64,000 nucleotides of DNA from Dillenia suffruticosa. Taxonomy: Eukaryota; Streptophyta; Magnoliopsida; Dilleniales; Dilleniaceae. Where the stretch lies: assembly GCA_033439265.1 (NCBI GenBank), contig JAVTVX010000031.1:14607001-14671000 (forward strand), read 5' to 3'. The notes under the pieces were generated by a model. The model worked only from the letters and a program-made list of their open reading frames with translations. It searched no databases and was not told the origin of the DNA. Below, piece after piece: positions 1 through 11,600 of the stretch. The first letter of the stretch is position 1. Each line of letters opens with the position of its first letter. A program made the position numbers and the translations under genes.

Positions 1-282
1 GTGATAAGAGCAAGCCGAGCTTATATCAAAGAGTTATTGCTATTCACTATGATAGACGAAGTATCATGAAAGCATGAAACACATTGATGTGAAATTTCAT
101 TTCATTCGGAATATCATTGCTGAGGGAAAAATTCTTATTCAGAAAATTAGTCCCAAGGATAATTCTGCTGACATATTTACGAAACCTCTTTAAGTTAACA
201 AGTTCAAGCAATATTTGGATTTAATTAGTGTCTATTGCTATTGATTAGGCCATTGGGCCTTTTGCGGAGAAGGTGAAGCTAT
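1..282 (+). pseudogene. Ty1/copia RNase H C-terminal remnant
   Basis: Reading + through about 85-225 gives the conserved tail of copia polyproteins: HIDVKFHFIRNII, then EGKILIQKI, then DNSADIFTKPL and KFKQYLDL. This matches the end of the copia RNase H domain (H-I-D-V-x-x-H-F-I-R ... A-D-I-x-T-K-P-L). A stop follows directly after FTKPL and another interrupts the upstream frame, so it is not functional. The rest of the element lies left of the window or is lost. The purine-rich stretch at about 266-280 would be its polypurine tract, directly before the LTR fragment. Confidence 0.75.
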
Positions 283-283
283 T

Positions 284-502
284 TGTTAATAATGGGACTC
301 GCCAAGTTGGAGATTTGTTGTAGCTTGTCCCACATCGAATAGAGAGAATGGACTTTCTCCCTCTCATGGTCCAAATCATACGTCCCACATTGATCTTTTG
401 TGAGGCCAACCTCCTCAAATGTATATATAAATAGGTGGTTTGGGTAAAAGTTTAAAGTATCATCACTTTTTGGTTGGCAAAATAAGGCCAATATATTAAC
501 CA
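284..502 (+). repeat. copia LTR fragment, truncated by the Helitron 3' end
   Basis: Starts with TGTTAATAATG right after a purine-rich tract, as expected for the 5' edge of a 3' LTR. It contains GACTCGCCAAGTTGGAGATT and GTCCCACATCGAATAGAGAG, which recur in inverted orientation at 21,941-22,200. A possible TATA (TATATATAAATAGG, about 422-435) lies near the end. It stops abruptly at 502/503 where the Helitron terminus begins. Confidence 0.65.
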
Positions 503-535
503 CTAGGAGGTGTACACCGCGCGATGCGCGGTGTA
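503..535 (-). other. Helitron 3' terminus: hairpin and CTAG
   Basis: On the plus strand TACACCGCGC (513-522) and GCGCGGTGTA (526-535) are exact reverse complements around the loop GAT. On the minus strand this hairpin is followed by CACCTC and then CTAG, ending at 503. That is the textbook Helitron 3' end (hairpin, about 10 nt, CTRR), and the next host base on that strand is T. Confidence 0.85.
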
Positions 536-539
536 GTGC

Positions 540-633
540 TTTGATTTTGGCTACAAATCGAGGGGAGTTGCCCGGTGTGGTTTAATAAAATTTGCATTAA
601 TTTCAATTTTGATTTTGGCTGCAAATTGAGGGG
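540..633. repeat. subterminal direct repeat near the Helitron 3' end
   Basis: Two 26-bp copies at 540-565 and 608-633 share TTTGATTTTGGCT and AAAT(C/T)GAGGGG with two mismatches. They lie directly inside the terminal hairpin. Nothing else is visible between them. Confidence 0.6.
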
Positions 634-1284
634 CTAAATTTTATAAAATTTATGAATGGCAACTGAGCAATATTATATGATGTTTGTTTTGTACATTCAA
701 TCAAAATTCGTTGATTATTTTTAACATTCAATCAAAATTAAAAATATTATAAAATATTAAATTGAATATTACATTAGTTTGGTAGTTTTGTACTTGGCAG
801 AATTATGTTAGTACCTGTGGGGAACAATGAGTTGGTTCTGTACTTTGCATTTTTGAAATATAAATTTTTGTAATATCATTAGATGAAACGAAAATATTTT
901 TATAGATTCATTAAGAGTTTTATGTAATATTAAAAATCTGGTTATTGTAAAATTTTGTTATATATAAATTTTAGCATTAATATTTAATGTTGTACGAATG
1001 AGGATTGGTAAATAATAATATTTAGATATTTAATATCCGAATATCAATTTAAATGGTTGTATAAAATGTAAAGAATGTTAAACGATAAATCAAAACAAAT
1101 TGATAAATACTTCTGTGTAGTTTAGAACTGTATAAGAATAAAAATTTTTTGATAGTTAGTTTTAATATCTGCATATTTATTTAGCATTAAATATATTATA
1201 TTAAAATGAGAAAAAAGATTGTATAATTTTATATCTATATATTTAAATATAAGCTGTGCTGGGTTGGAAAAGTCGTAAATTCTA

Positions 1285-1445
1285 CTATGTAGCAGAAGTA
1301 CATAGTTCTGTTAAACAGCAGAACCATGATATTTTGTTATAGTTCTGCTAGATAGTAGAACTATGAAGTTCCGCTAGTAGAACTATGAAGTTCTGCTAGA
1401 TAGCAGAAGTATGAAGTTCCGCTAGCAGAACTACATAAATTGCTG
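1285..1445. repeat. palindromic GTTCTGCTA/TAGCAGAAC cluster (zone 1)
   Basis: Several head-to-tail inverted repeats of the type GTTCTGCTA ... TAGCAGAAC, some nearly perfect, such as GTTCCGCTAGCAGAAC around 1,415. The short spacers are AT-rich (TATGAA). The core is the same as in the large arrays at 5.4 and 15 kb. Confidence 0.75.
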
Positions 1446-1814
1446 GTAGTTTTGTGAATTTTAATTTCTGTTTTTTTTAATCTGAACATATTTGTAAAAT
1501 AGTTGTTTGTTAGTATTTAAAAAAATATATTTTTTCTTATTTATAAGAGTAAATGGAAATATTTGTATATATGCACTAAAAATTTGTCATAACATTATAA
1601 TAAAAATATGAATCCTTACTAAACTTGAAATTGATCGAACACCGTATAAAATGTATACGGAACTCAATTTATACGGGAAAAAATGTATTTGTGGAATGTT
1701 ATGTTGAGAGCATATAATGGTTTTTGGGCAGCTGTATCCTATTGTTTTTTTGTTGTAAGGCGTGATTGTGAGATCGTTAGAAGTTGGGTGTGGGGGGCTG
1801 CAGGTATAAGCATT

Positions 1815-1941
1815 GTTTGTGTGATTGGTGGAACTGTTGTGGTTCGGTAGTACGGAGAAGCGGTGGTGGATCCTGTTGTGGTTGTGCGGTTGGTAGAATC
1901 GTGTTGTGGTTCAGCAGTGCGGAGAAGTGGTGGTGGATCCT
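1815..1941. repeat. tandem duplication, about 65 bp unit
   Basis: Two imperfect copies carry GTTGTGGTTC(G/A)G(T/C)AG, CGGAGAAG and GGTGGTGGATCCTG in the same order. The open frame running through them is Trp/Cys/Gly-rich and looks like a by-product of composition. Confidence 0.6.
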
Positions 1942-3176
1942 GCCAAGGGAAGCACCAGATGTTTGTGGTGCCAGTTGTGGTTTTTTAAAATGGTAGTTTT
2001 TTTTTTGTGATATGTTGTAGGGTACATTTTATTTAAATCGGAAATAGTTATCCAATGTTAACCATGTCAAATGAAGCGGAAAAAAATAGTTGAATAATAT
2101 TAATGTTCGTGTAAGAATGGAATTATATCAATAAGAATAATCTGTAAGGGAAATATTTGATAAAGTTAATTTTAGAAGATATAATATGTAAAAGTTGAAT
2201 GTTGTATGAAAAAAAAAAAAAAAAAAAAGAGGAGGTGTTGTTGATAGGATGGCATGTATGTAAATCTAAGAACGAGGGTTTAGGAGAATAGGGTATGTCA
2301 GTCGTAATAAATGCTCGAATAAACGGTAAGAAAGAGAGTTACGCAAAAGGCGTGATTTTTTAGAAGTCTTGATATCTTTTGGGATACGCCTTTTGGCTTT
2401 CTTCCTCTTGGTGTCTTTTCTGTTTCCTTGCTTTGTTTTGTTTGTATCCTTTTGGTATTTCTTTATAGTATTTTTTTCAGAGTGTATTCTTTTGTTTGCT
2501 GGTTTTGTTTTTTTGTTCACAGGGTATTTCTCGTTTTGGCGATCTGCTTTGTTTGTTTCATTTGTTCTTTATCCAGAGGAAAGCACAGTGCAAAGAACAG
2601 ATATTTTGAAGATAACGGTTGCGAAAACAAGTTCGAAGTAAGTATCGTTAGGTTTATGCGGTATATAGAGTGTTATTGTTTGGGTGTCTTTGTTATAGAG
2701 TCAGCTATTTGGGTAAAACAATCAGGGATTTTCAAAAATGGATAAATGTATGTGGAAATGTATTAAATACGCTAAGTTAATCTATTGCTATTTGTTTTGA
2801 TGTTCTGTTCTGTTTGTTGCATATAGTGAATTTTTGGGTTGTATAAAGCAGATCGGAAGACAATAGCATAAACGCAGAAAGTATGTAACGGGGGAGGAAT
2901 GTGGGTTTGATGGAAATTTTCGGTCATTTTTTTGTATTTTTTCTTTTGGTTTATTTTGCGATAGACAAAAAAAAGCTTATGAAGGAAGACTACAGTATGG
3001 TCTGAGGTAAGTATTGTGATCCGAGTTGTTTTTTATGGGATCAATGTTTTAGTATTTTCATGATGGGTGTTGGTACCGCTGACCATGTTGTTTGTTTTGA
3101 TTTTAGATATTGTATAGAAAAGTAAAAAAGTTTAGGTTTAGTTTCAGGGATACAAGGAGTTAATTGCTGCGGCAGA
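1942..3176. other. Helitron interior without recognised gene
   Basis: AT-rich with homopolymers (A20 at about 2,210-2,229). Overlapping open frames on both strands at 2,266-2,745 are Phe/Leu/Val-rich on one strand and Lys/Arg/Asn-rich on the other, as expected from a T-rich strand. The stretch just before 3,177 could be a leader for the gene that follows. Confidence 0.5.
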
Positions 3177-5221
3177 ATGGCAAAAGCAGGGAGCATCAGT
3201 GAGATAAAGAGCATAATGACGCGCAAAGAATTGGAAACGACAGCGAAAGAAATGGGTTTAGGTTCTGATTTTCGTTTGAGGTTGCCGACAGGGGATGAAA
3301 GAGCGAATCGAGTAGGAGAGAGATCCGTGCCCATGTATAAGGAGTATGTAAGATATGGTGTACGGGTGCCGTATTTAGGTCCATTGTCGGTTGTCCTAAA
3401 AGGTTGGAATATATTTCCAACTTTGTTTATTCCCAGTGCGTGGAGGTTGATAGTAGCTGTTGTCAGTTTGGTAAGTTTCTGTAGGTTGAAGTTTGATTTT
3501 GAAATTTTACTCTCTGTTTTCGTTCTAAGAAAGTGTGCAACGGGAGGTGCGAATGAGGATTGGTACTGCGTTCAACCACGTAAAGAGTCGAACTGGAAGT
3601 TTTTTTATAGGGAGACTCTTGATAGATCGTGGAAGAGAAAGTTTTTCTTTGTCGAGTTTGAAAATGAAAGTTTGCTGCCTTTTATAGCGTCAGAAGGTGA
3701 ACCTTTCACATCGGCTTGCAACCCATTAACTGGTGTTTCTGTGCATGGGGATTTTGTGAAATCAGTTGGTAGATATTGTGTTGGGAAGGGAAGTTCTATT
3801 TGGGTGGATACACTCATCCACGATGAGATGTTAATGTTTGCTGGTCTTTTGTTAAATGAGAAAGTGAAGATCGAAAGGGAAATCTTGGTAGAGAAAAGAG
3901 CAATGGAAGTTATGGACACTCTAAGGTTTGCACAAGTTGATGACAGTGATGACGATAAAAGAAATAAAAAATATGATGCAAAAAAAGTTTGAGGGGGAAG
4001 TAAGTCAGCCCGATGAGCGTACACCAGAAGAGGGTCATTATAGAAGGAAAAGAAAGCTTGTCTGTAGATCTGGGAGTGACGAAGGGGATGAGAGTGAGGA
4101 GGTGAGAAAAGAAAGGGAAGAGAGCAGGGCTGTTGGGACTGTTGGTGAGAACTTGAAGGATCTGGTCATTGTTTGTGATGAAGAGAATGATGGTCAGAGG
4201 AAGGCAGATCTGGGAAAAGAATGTGTTGCAGGGCGCATGGAATTGCTGGGAGAAAAAGAAACAGAGTCAGCAAACAATATGTTAATTGCTCAGGGTGGCT
4301 CGAGCAGTGTCGTTGCGCCCATGGATAGGTCCAGAGATGCGAAAGAGAAGGGAGTTGCTGTAGGTGGCCATCATCCAGAGTTCTGCCATTTGGATTTGGA
4401 AGAAGGGAGAAAGTTTGAGGATGGAATTGGTTTTAGTGACAAGGAAAGTTTATTGAACCAGTTATCCTTGGAAGAAGGAGATGATGCTGTCATGAATTTT
4501 TTGCTCCAGGTAGTTTTTCCATAGATGTTATGATTTTTGGGAAATATAACGCATCATATATTTGGTATTAGATATACAATGTGTGACATTAGAATTTTTT
4601 TACTTGCGTGTGTATATTTTTTTGAATTAGGCTGCCACATTTGTTAAATTTCAAAGATTGCGAAAGAGAAGAATAATAAATGAGATGCATGGGAAGTTGG
4701 AGGAGAATTCTGATCTGACTGCTGCTACTGCTGAAAGGATAGAAGAGCTGACCACAATGTTAGAAAAGAAGGAAGGAATGTTGGAAACATTGAAGGCCAA
4801 TCTTCAATCATCTTATGAAATCAGCAATGCAGCTATATCAGAATGTGAGAAGTTGGATTCTATACTGAGAAAGACTGAGGGTGAGTGGCGAGCTGCTTTA
4901 AAATTAGCAGAGGAGAGAGGCGATGCTCTGAAGGTTTCGGAGAAAAGGGTCTTAGCAATTCAGCAAGAATACGAAAGGAGAAACGAAGAACTCATGGAGA
5001 AACTGAGAAAGACCGAAGAAATTGTTCGGAGAGCTGGGCTGGAGGAACCTTTTTTGGGGGGCAAGGAAAAGGAGAGTTCATCTGGATTGCAGGATAAAGG
5101 CTTTGGTGGTTTTCTAGGTGAAGAAATCAAGGATACGGGTTCTCGCGTTGCTTCTCTTCGAGAAGATTTGAATCGGTTGAAGAAAAAATCTGATGGATCA
5201 ACATGTGGACAGATTTCGTGA
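3177..5221 (+). pseudogene. PF04195-like plant transposon-associated protein, frameshifted
   Basis: The first segment (3,177-3,992) carries the hallmark of the plant 'putative gypsy-type transposon' family (PF04195): VPMYKEYVRYGVRVPYLGP, then IPSAWRLIVAVVSL, then W-K-R-K-F-F-F-V. In that family the equivalent region reads roughly 'Y-x5-G-x-R-x-P ... P-x-A-W-R'. The second segment (from 3,928) is in another frame. The two join only if one base is lost or gained in the A7 run at about 3,984-3,990. An acidic, Ser/Glu/Lys-rich linker ends at 4,509. A phase-0 intron (4,510-4,630; CAG/GT...TTAG) leads to a last exon (4,631-5,221) that is almost wholly coiled coil with heptad Leu/Ile and many Glu/Lys. 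Molecular function is unknown for the family. The gene runs opposite to RepHel inside the Helitron, suggesting capture. A sequencing error in the A run is an alternative to true frameshift. Confidence 0.65.
4510..4630 (+). other. predicted phase-0 intron
   Basis: CTCCAG/GTAGTTTT at the donor and TTGAATTAG/GCTGCC at the acceptor. The interval is T-rich and stops the frame at once (TAG at 4,522-4,524). Splicing rejoins the same frame into the coiled-coil exon, so a spliced gene was captured as genomic DNA. Confidence 0.6.
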
Positions 5222-5404
5222 AAACTGTTTTGGTGGTTTATAAATTTCGCTTGTACCCTTTGATATTGATTGACAATGGGGTATGGTTTTCGGAAACAAT
5301 GATCAGGTTTTTGTTTATTATTTGGCTTCACTTTATGAGTTTTTTTTTTTGTTTGGTTTGTTTTTTTTTGCTTTGAGGTATAAACTGGTTGTGTAATCAG
5401 GCAA

Positions 5405-5862
5405 CAAGTGACATGGTTCTGCTATGTCGGGGGGGAACTACATGGTTCTGTTGTGAAGCGGCGGAACCATATGGTTCTGCTATGTAGCGGGACCTACATG
5501 GTTCTGCTATGTAGGCGAGCCACATGGTTCTGCTATGTAGCGGCGGACCGCATGGTTCTGCTATGTGACGGAACTACATGGTTCTGCTATGCAGCGGAAT
5601 CACATGGTTCTGCTATGCAGCGGAACCACATGGTTCTGCTATCTACATGGTTCTGCTGTGTAGCGGAACCACATGGTTCTTCCGCTAGATAGCAGAAGCA
5701 CATGGTTCTGCTATGTAGCGGAACCACATGGTTCTGCTATGTCGTGGGACCACATGGTTCTGCTATGTAGCGGGACTTCACGGTCATGGTTCTGCTATGT
5801 AGCGGAACTACATGGTTCATGGTTCTGTTATGTAGTGGTTCATGGTTCTGCTATGTAGTGTA
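5405..5862. repeat. palindromic 26-bp tandem array (zone 2)
   Basis: About 20 copies of ACATGGTTCTGCTATGTAGC followed by GGRACC or a variant. Within each unit GGTTCTGCTA and TAGCGGAACC form an inverted repeat around TG. Units are 20-30 bp apart. Long open frames through the array (His-Gly-Ser-Ala-Met and Trp-Phe-Cys-Tyr-Val repeats) are artefacts of stop-free repeats. Confidence 0.85.
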
Positions 5863-6326
5863 ATAACATAAGTATTAAAATATTCTTATAACATATTTAA
5901 AATGGAAAAGAATGTAGGTGATACTTAACTATATTTAGATTCAGACTGCATAGATCTATTTTTTAAAAAAATGGGATGTGAATATGTGCATTTATCATGA
6001 AACATATAAAGTTTAGTGGGTAAAAAAAAAAGAAAAGTAAAGGCATCATGTTTTGTCTTTATGTATTTGCCTTTTTAATTTTTTTTCTGTGGTTGTGAAA
6101 GTAGTAGTCGCGTTTCTGTGGGTTGTAGAACCACGAGGTCGTTCTGTGTTTTGCTGAATGACATCATGGTCCGTAAGTGCAAAATAGTCTAATAATCATT
6201 TAAATTATGACAAAGAATATGAAATGGATGAGATATAATGAATGCGAAGTATGAACAGTTCGACAGAGATGGAGAAAAGTGGAAGAATGAGATATAATGA
6301 TACGAAACGTGAAATGTGCCATTAGT
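5863..6326. other. AT-rich spacer after the array
   Basis: No gene seen. A single degenerate palindromic core sits around 6,125-6,175. The 3' UTR of the minus-strand B3 gene would fall at the right end. Confidence 0.4.
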
Positions 6327-7380
6327 TTATATTTGTGAATACACTGAGTATGTATGATACCAAGGGAAAATTTTCTCTACTCCGTAGGGATCAAAAATGA
6401 TAACACAAAAAACTGTTTCCGATTCTGGAATGAAAACAAGGATATCATTATGATTGAGGTTATGTTTCAGAACAAAAGTGCTCCAGTTCTTCTTAATATG
6501 CGTTCCTTGGATTCCAACTTCAAGAGATTGTGTTCCAGTCTTCAAAATCAGGGATGGAGTTTTTTCACCATTAATAAAATAGTTGATGAATGGAGGTATT
6601 TCCTGATCATTGAAAAGGGAAAGAAGGAAAATGTCAATATGAAGAGAGGTAGGTGATGAATTATAAAAGGAGATATGTATTACTAATTTATATGGATCGG
6701 TCGCAGAAAATGCTTGATAAAAGCACACAGAATCCGAAATATCCTGAACGCAATCAGCTTTCAGTGATGTAGAAACGACTTCTTTGAATAGGGAACAATC
6801 CTGTTGTCCTGCAGATTAATATTCAATTAAATGATTAATATGAAGATATACATATATCTATATTTCCATATATATACATACGGTATCATGATTACTAAAG
6901 GAAAGTTTTAAATATCTGAAACCTTGCTCTTCCAGAAAAGTGGGTAACGGAGTTGTCCAGCTTAGGTAAACCTGTTTTTGGAATTCACAGAAATGGATGA
7001 CATGAAAGACAAGATTTCCAGCGTGTCTAAGAAATAAGGCGTGGTGTTCTTTAATAAGATTACTATCAAGGTATTCCCTTGAGGCATCTTCATAGAGGTT
7101 GTTTGCGAGAGGAAAGTGCCAATTACGCATTCCATGCCTGAATGTTATTCTATCTTGGCTGTGCCGCTGCAATAGCGTTCGAAATTGTACAGGCAAAACC
7201 TGCGTTTTTTAGGTAAAGAGATTTAAAAGTTGTTATCTTTTGGTTTACATAAGCTGATAAAAGATAAATGAATCATAGAAAATGTGGCAAACAAAAAGTG
7301 GATACCTGGTCTTTCCTGCAGCGTAGGAAAAAACAGCAGGATTGTAAATAAGCATCCTGTGGAGTTGAAAGCAAAGCCAT
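6327..7380 (-). CDS. two-B3-domain (REM-type) DNA-binding protein carried by the Helitron
   Basis: Predicted exons 7,380-7,306, 7,199-6,882, 6,800-6,684 and 6,602-6,327, separated by GT-AG introns of 106, 81 and 81 bp, all phase 0. The product is 261 residues with no internal stop. The first B3 domain spans about residues 15-100 (LPVQF, ITFRHGMRNWHFPL, NLVFHVIHF). The second spans about 160-255 (EIPPFINYF, SLEVGIQGTHIKKNWSTF, NDILVFIPES, FCVIIFDPYGVEK). The W..F, D-x-L-V-F and F-x-V-x-I-F-D positions are hallmarks of plant B3 domains, and tandem copies are typical of the REM subfamily, which acts in the nucleus on DNA. The start was chosen because this ATG joins in phase; an earlier exon cannot be excluded. 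It is on the RepHel strand, 1.2 kb downstream. Intact frame and splice sites suggest recent capture or selection. Family 0.8, exact exon ends 0.6. Confidence 0.68.
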
Positions 7381-8615
7381 TGGTTTTTTTTTTCATTCAA
7401 GGAGTAACAACACACCCTTAGTTGTTTCAGTGACGATATTTTTCTTGTTCGGTCCTGAAGAAGAAAGACTGGAACAGATTATCAAGCCTAGGGAGCAGAA
7501 AGGATTAGGACGAATAACAAGAAGGTGTAAAGAAAGAATATATTATGTTCTGCAGTAACCCGTGAGCTCTCTGGCTTTTTTTTTGTTTTGTAGTAACCCG
7601 TGAATACATGCCATTGGAATTATTTTTATTGGATTTGACCTGTCTCTGAAGAAGTTTTAAATGGCCCTATTGGAACATCCATTTTATGTATCCGGACGGT
7701 GAAAGTGAATTCTTGCACATTAATAATTTTGCTCAAAAAATGTTTTAACAAAAAACAAAATCCAATAGGAAGTAATTAATGATTATAGAGTATTAGCAGG
7801 TAAAACTTACAAATAATCGATCTAATGGAATCCATAACGGTGATGCTTTCTATGTGTCTTGTTCGAATAGCAGGGGTTGAGTCAAGTTTTTATTTTGTGG
7901 GAACATTAAGTTGTTTGGGTTGGGAAGGTTCCCTGATATTTAGGCCACCCTTCTGCATGTCATTAAACTGTTGAAATTGCTAAGTGTTAGTTGTGGACCA
8001 AGAAAGTGTTATTTCTGAAATAAGCAAGGTAGAACAATGAAGTTGTGACATCATAGAAAGAAGAAGTAATGGTTGCTTTGTTTGGAAAAAACAGAGGTTT
8101 GTCCTGGATGGGTTCCTATCTTGAAAGTGGAAAAAAAAAAAGGTAATATCTTATGATGTTTTATCCAAGTAAATATTATCGGATGGTAACAAAAGCGGAA
8201 ACGCTCTATGGGAAAAATCTTAACTTTTAAAAATACATAATAGGTTCTTGATCGCAAAAACATTAAATTAGGAAAATGGATGCCTATGAAAATGATAAAA
8301 AGTTAGAAAAAGATATCATAAGGTCCTGTTTTTAAAAATAGTATAAAATTCACATTCGTACCTCTGAATTCATCAAAATGCACCTTTCATCTTTCGTTAT
8401 GGTATCTATTGATGTTGGAACGTGTTGTTTTTTGTGGACCTTTGTTATCCAAGGTGAGTTTTGCGTATCGGGAGTGATATATCTTCACCATAGAACAACT
8501 GTGTATGTTGAAAAAAATGAAGGAACAAAAATAGAAAACGTGAGGATATGATATTCACGAAAAACAACCGAATAAGAGTGAAAAAAAAAATTGATATATA
8601 CCTGAATCATGAAAT
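7381..8615. other. spacer between RepHel and the B3 gene
   Basis: No coding frame with family features. AT-rich, with A/T runs at about 7,388-7,397, 7,577-7,586 and 8,130-8,140. It should hold the RepHel 3' UTR and the B3 gene's 5' region; no clear TATA box was identified. Confidence 0.4.
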
Positions 8616-11600
8616 TTATAAATCAGCAAGAGCAAATATTTCAGTAAACACAACATTTCTTGTTTTCCGATCGAGTTTTACACCAGCAAATGTTCCAGGA
8701 ACTATCAGTACCTTAATCGCATCAGCTGATCTAGCTCTAGATAACGCAACATAGAGTTGACCATGAGAGAAAACAGGTTCTCGTATATATATTCCAACAT
8801 AATCTAATGTTTGTCCTTGAGACTTGTTGATTGTCATGGCAAAGCATAAACGAACAGGGAATTGTGTCCTTATGAAAGGAATTCCGTTTCTTTCATTGTC
8901 AGAGGTCTGGAGTGGGATTTTAGGAATAAAAACTGTTTTTCCTGTGTACTGGCCACAAGCAATCTCAGCAGAAATAGAATACCGTCCTAATTCCTTGCAT
9001 ATCAGTCTGGTTCCATTGCAGAGGCCTTCTGTTGGATTCAAATTTCTGAGTAGCATAATAGGACAGTTTTTTTTAAGTGATAATCTAAAAGGTGGTTGGC
9101 CTCTCGGATTTTGGCTGTTTAAAAAGTCTTCATAATCTCCCTGGTGGCGTTCGTCAACAGTCCTATCCGATGCTATGTAGGTGTGCAGATCTCCAGGAAA
9201 TCTTTCAATTATAAGTTCGTTAAGTTCATGAACAGAAGTATTCTTGGGAGCAAGAATGCATCTATTGATCATCTCAGAAGGATCATCTGAATAGAGTGCC
9301 ATGTCATGGAAAACATAATGTATCAATCTGTTGCAAACGAAACGGATAGGTTGATAGTAGTAAACATTATCAGTAATATCATATTGTGTTATTGGTTGTC
9401 AGTGTAGATAAGAACGGAGTACCTGTCTAAAGACTCATTTCTATCAGTATATGGTATCACAATATTAGAAGGAAGTGTGATGTCCCCGTTTACGTCAGTT
9501 GGTTCTTTCCCTTCACCGATCCTCAGTAAAAAATCACAGAACTGTGGATCTGAAAGAGCCCTCATATTTTGTTTCAATGCTAATTTATACATATCTTTCC
9601 ACAAAGGTGAATTTAAAAGGCTTGAGTCAATCAGAACCTGTTTAGAAGCTTGTTCTATGACTGGCAATGTTTGCCTAAAATCTCCACCAAATACAACAAC
9701 TTTTCCTCCAAAGGGCATTTCGCAATCCATTAGATCTTTAAGCAAATCATTTAATGCCTCAATGGATTGTCTTTTTGCCATCGATGCTTCATCCCACAAG
9801 ATCAGTCTTGATTGAATAATCAATCTAGCAACGGAACTTTGTTTGCTTAACTGACAGGTTTTGACTTTTGAGAAATCCAAGGGTATCTTGAATCTAGAAT
9901 GTGCAGTTCGACCTCCTGGAAGTATAGATGTCGCCACACCTGATGTTGCAACAGGAATTGCGACATAACCTTTAGCTCTCAAGGTAGCAAGCAGTGATCG
10001 ATAGAGAAAAGTCTTTCCAGTTCCTCCGGGCCCATCTATAAAAAATGATTGACCTTCGTTAGCAAAAACAGCATCCAAAATTAGATCGAATGCATATTTT
10101 TTATCAGGATTTAGCCTTGAAGAAAGAAGCAGATCATCAGGATCAATTTGGATGCTTGCTTCAGTGTCAGCTTCTGTTGTGAGTTGTTGTTGATAGTGAA
10201 ATTCATTGGGATCGTTTTCTATTTGATAATCAGCTAAACTTTTCCCCATTGAGTAGAGTAGTCTATTCAAGTCAAATAGGACCTTGTCATTTACTTCGTA
10301 GGAATTAAGCTGTCCCAGTTTCACAGCATGGTTATAATCAGCAGAAAGATCACTTTTAAATTTCTCCCATAGAGACGGTGGGTCTGCAGGTGAACAATAA
10401 CATAAAACAGTAGCAAACAGCAACCTAAAAGATGATGGCATCTGAAAGAGGACAGCCTCAGAGAGAGTTTCTTCAATATATTGATCATATCTTAATAGTC
10501 CAAGCCTTAGTGCTGCTTCTCTATAAGAATGAGTTTTTTCTCCTTGAATAGTCAACAGATCATCAAAAGATGTAGGTGCACGAATATGAGTGAGTAAAAG
10601 TCTTAGATAATATCGTTCGCCTTCCTTCGGACTGACAGTAACCAATCTTCCTATGACCATCTGTCGTTTTCTTTCTGACCATGCCTTTATTCTAGGATTC
10701 CAAACAAAATGTTCAGGAAATTCCTTATATAGGCATTTCAATTGTCGTGCTTTTTCGTTATTTGTATTCATTCTGAAAAATTCAGTTAACATGGTTCTGG
10801 AGAAGTCAACATTTCTCAGCAGATAGGTCAAATTAGATTCATTGTTGAATGAGACAAGCTGGTGATCCGAGAGATGAACCTGCAGAGTATAAACTGCTGG
10901 GGTCATTTCATTGAGTCGGAATTCATAAATTCGCCATAAAGCCTCAGGAGGAGAAATCCACCTTGTTTGCTGAAATTGTTTTATCTCATCAATATCATCA
11001 AGAAATCCTTCATCAACAATTTGAAAACTCACCAGGTCATGCCCTTTAAAAACATATTTGTAGAGATACTTTACAAGTTTCACAGTAGAACATATCTCGA
11101 CATTTATATGACAATTCAACAAGGCAAGTAGATATGGATTATTAGGCACGACCCATCGATTGTCTAAATCATAACCTCGAACTCTAATCATTTTTCCATT
11201 ATTTCTCCTTCTGTAATACGGATATGTATCTTCTCCATGAACCGTGTAATCAGAGAAATTCTTAGGATAATGATTTTTGCATATACCACTTTTCATGCAG
11301 GGACAATGCTTATTCATATTGCCACATGGACCATGAATCATGTGCTTAACAACAAGGGAATACAAGTAACCATTTTCTTGAGGTATTTCAGCACACACAA
11401 TCTTATCATACGATTGTGGATTAAGTAACTTAGACTGCGGCTTCAATATTAGTAACAAGTGAGCGTGAGGGAATCCACGCTTTTGAAACTCGATAACATA
11501 AACACATGCTGCAACTTCTCCAAAGACTTGCTTTTTTAGAAGTTCATTTTTCAATATCTCAAATCTGGCTCTAAAAATACGAACCAACAGATCTGGCCTA

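Noticed and set aside
2266-2745. Hydrophobic plus-strand frames and basic minus-strand frame that look like a membrane protein
   Set aside because: A T-rich strand gives Phe/Leu/Val in every frame; overlapping frames on both strands, no start context and no splice partner.
3466-3532. Possible intron (GGTAAGTTTC ... TTCTAAG) in the PF04195-like gene
   Set aside because: Removing it would break the frame that carries the downstream family motif WKRKFFFV.
5408-5858. Long open frames encoding repeated HGSAM / WFCYV residues
   Set aside because: They follow the 26-bp palindrome array exactly and exist because the unit lacks stops; no codon bias or family feature.
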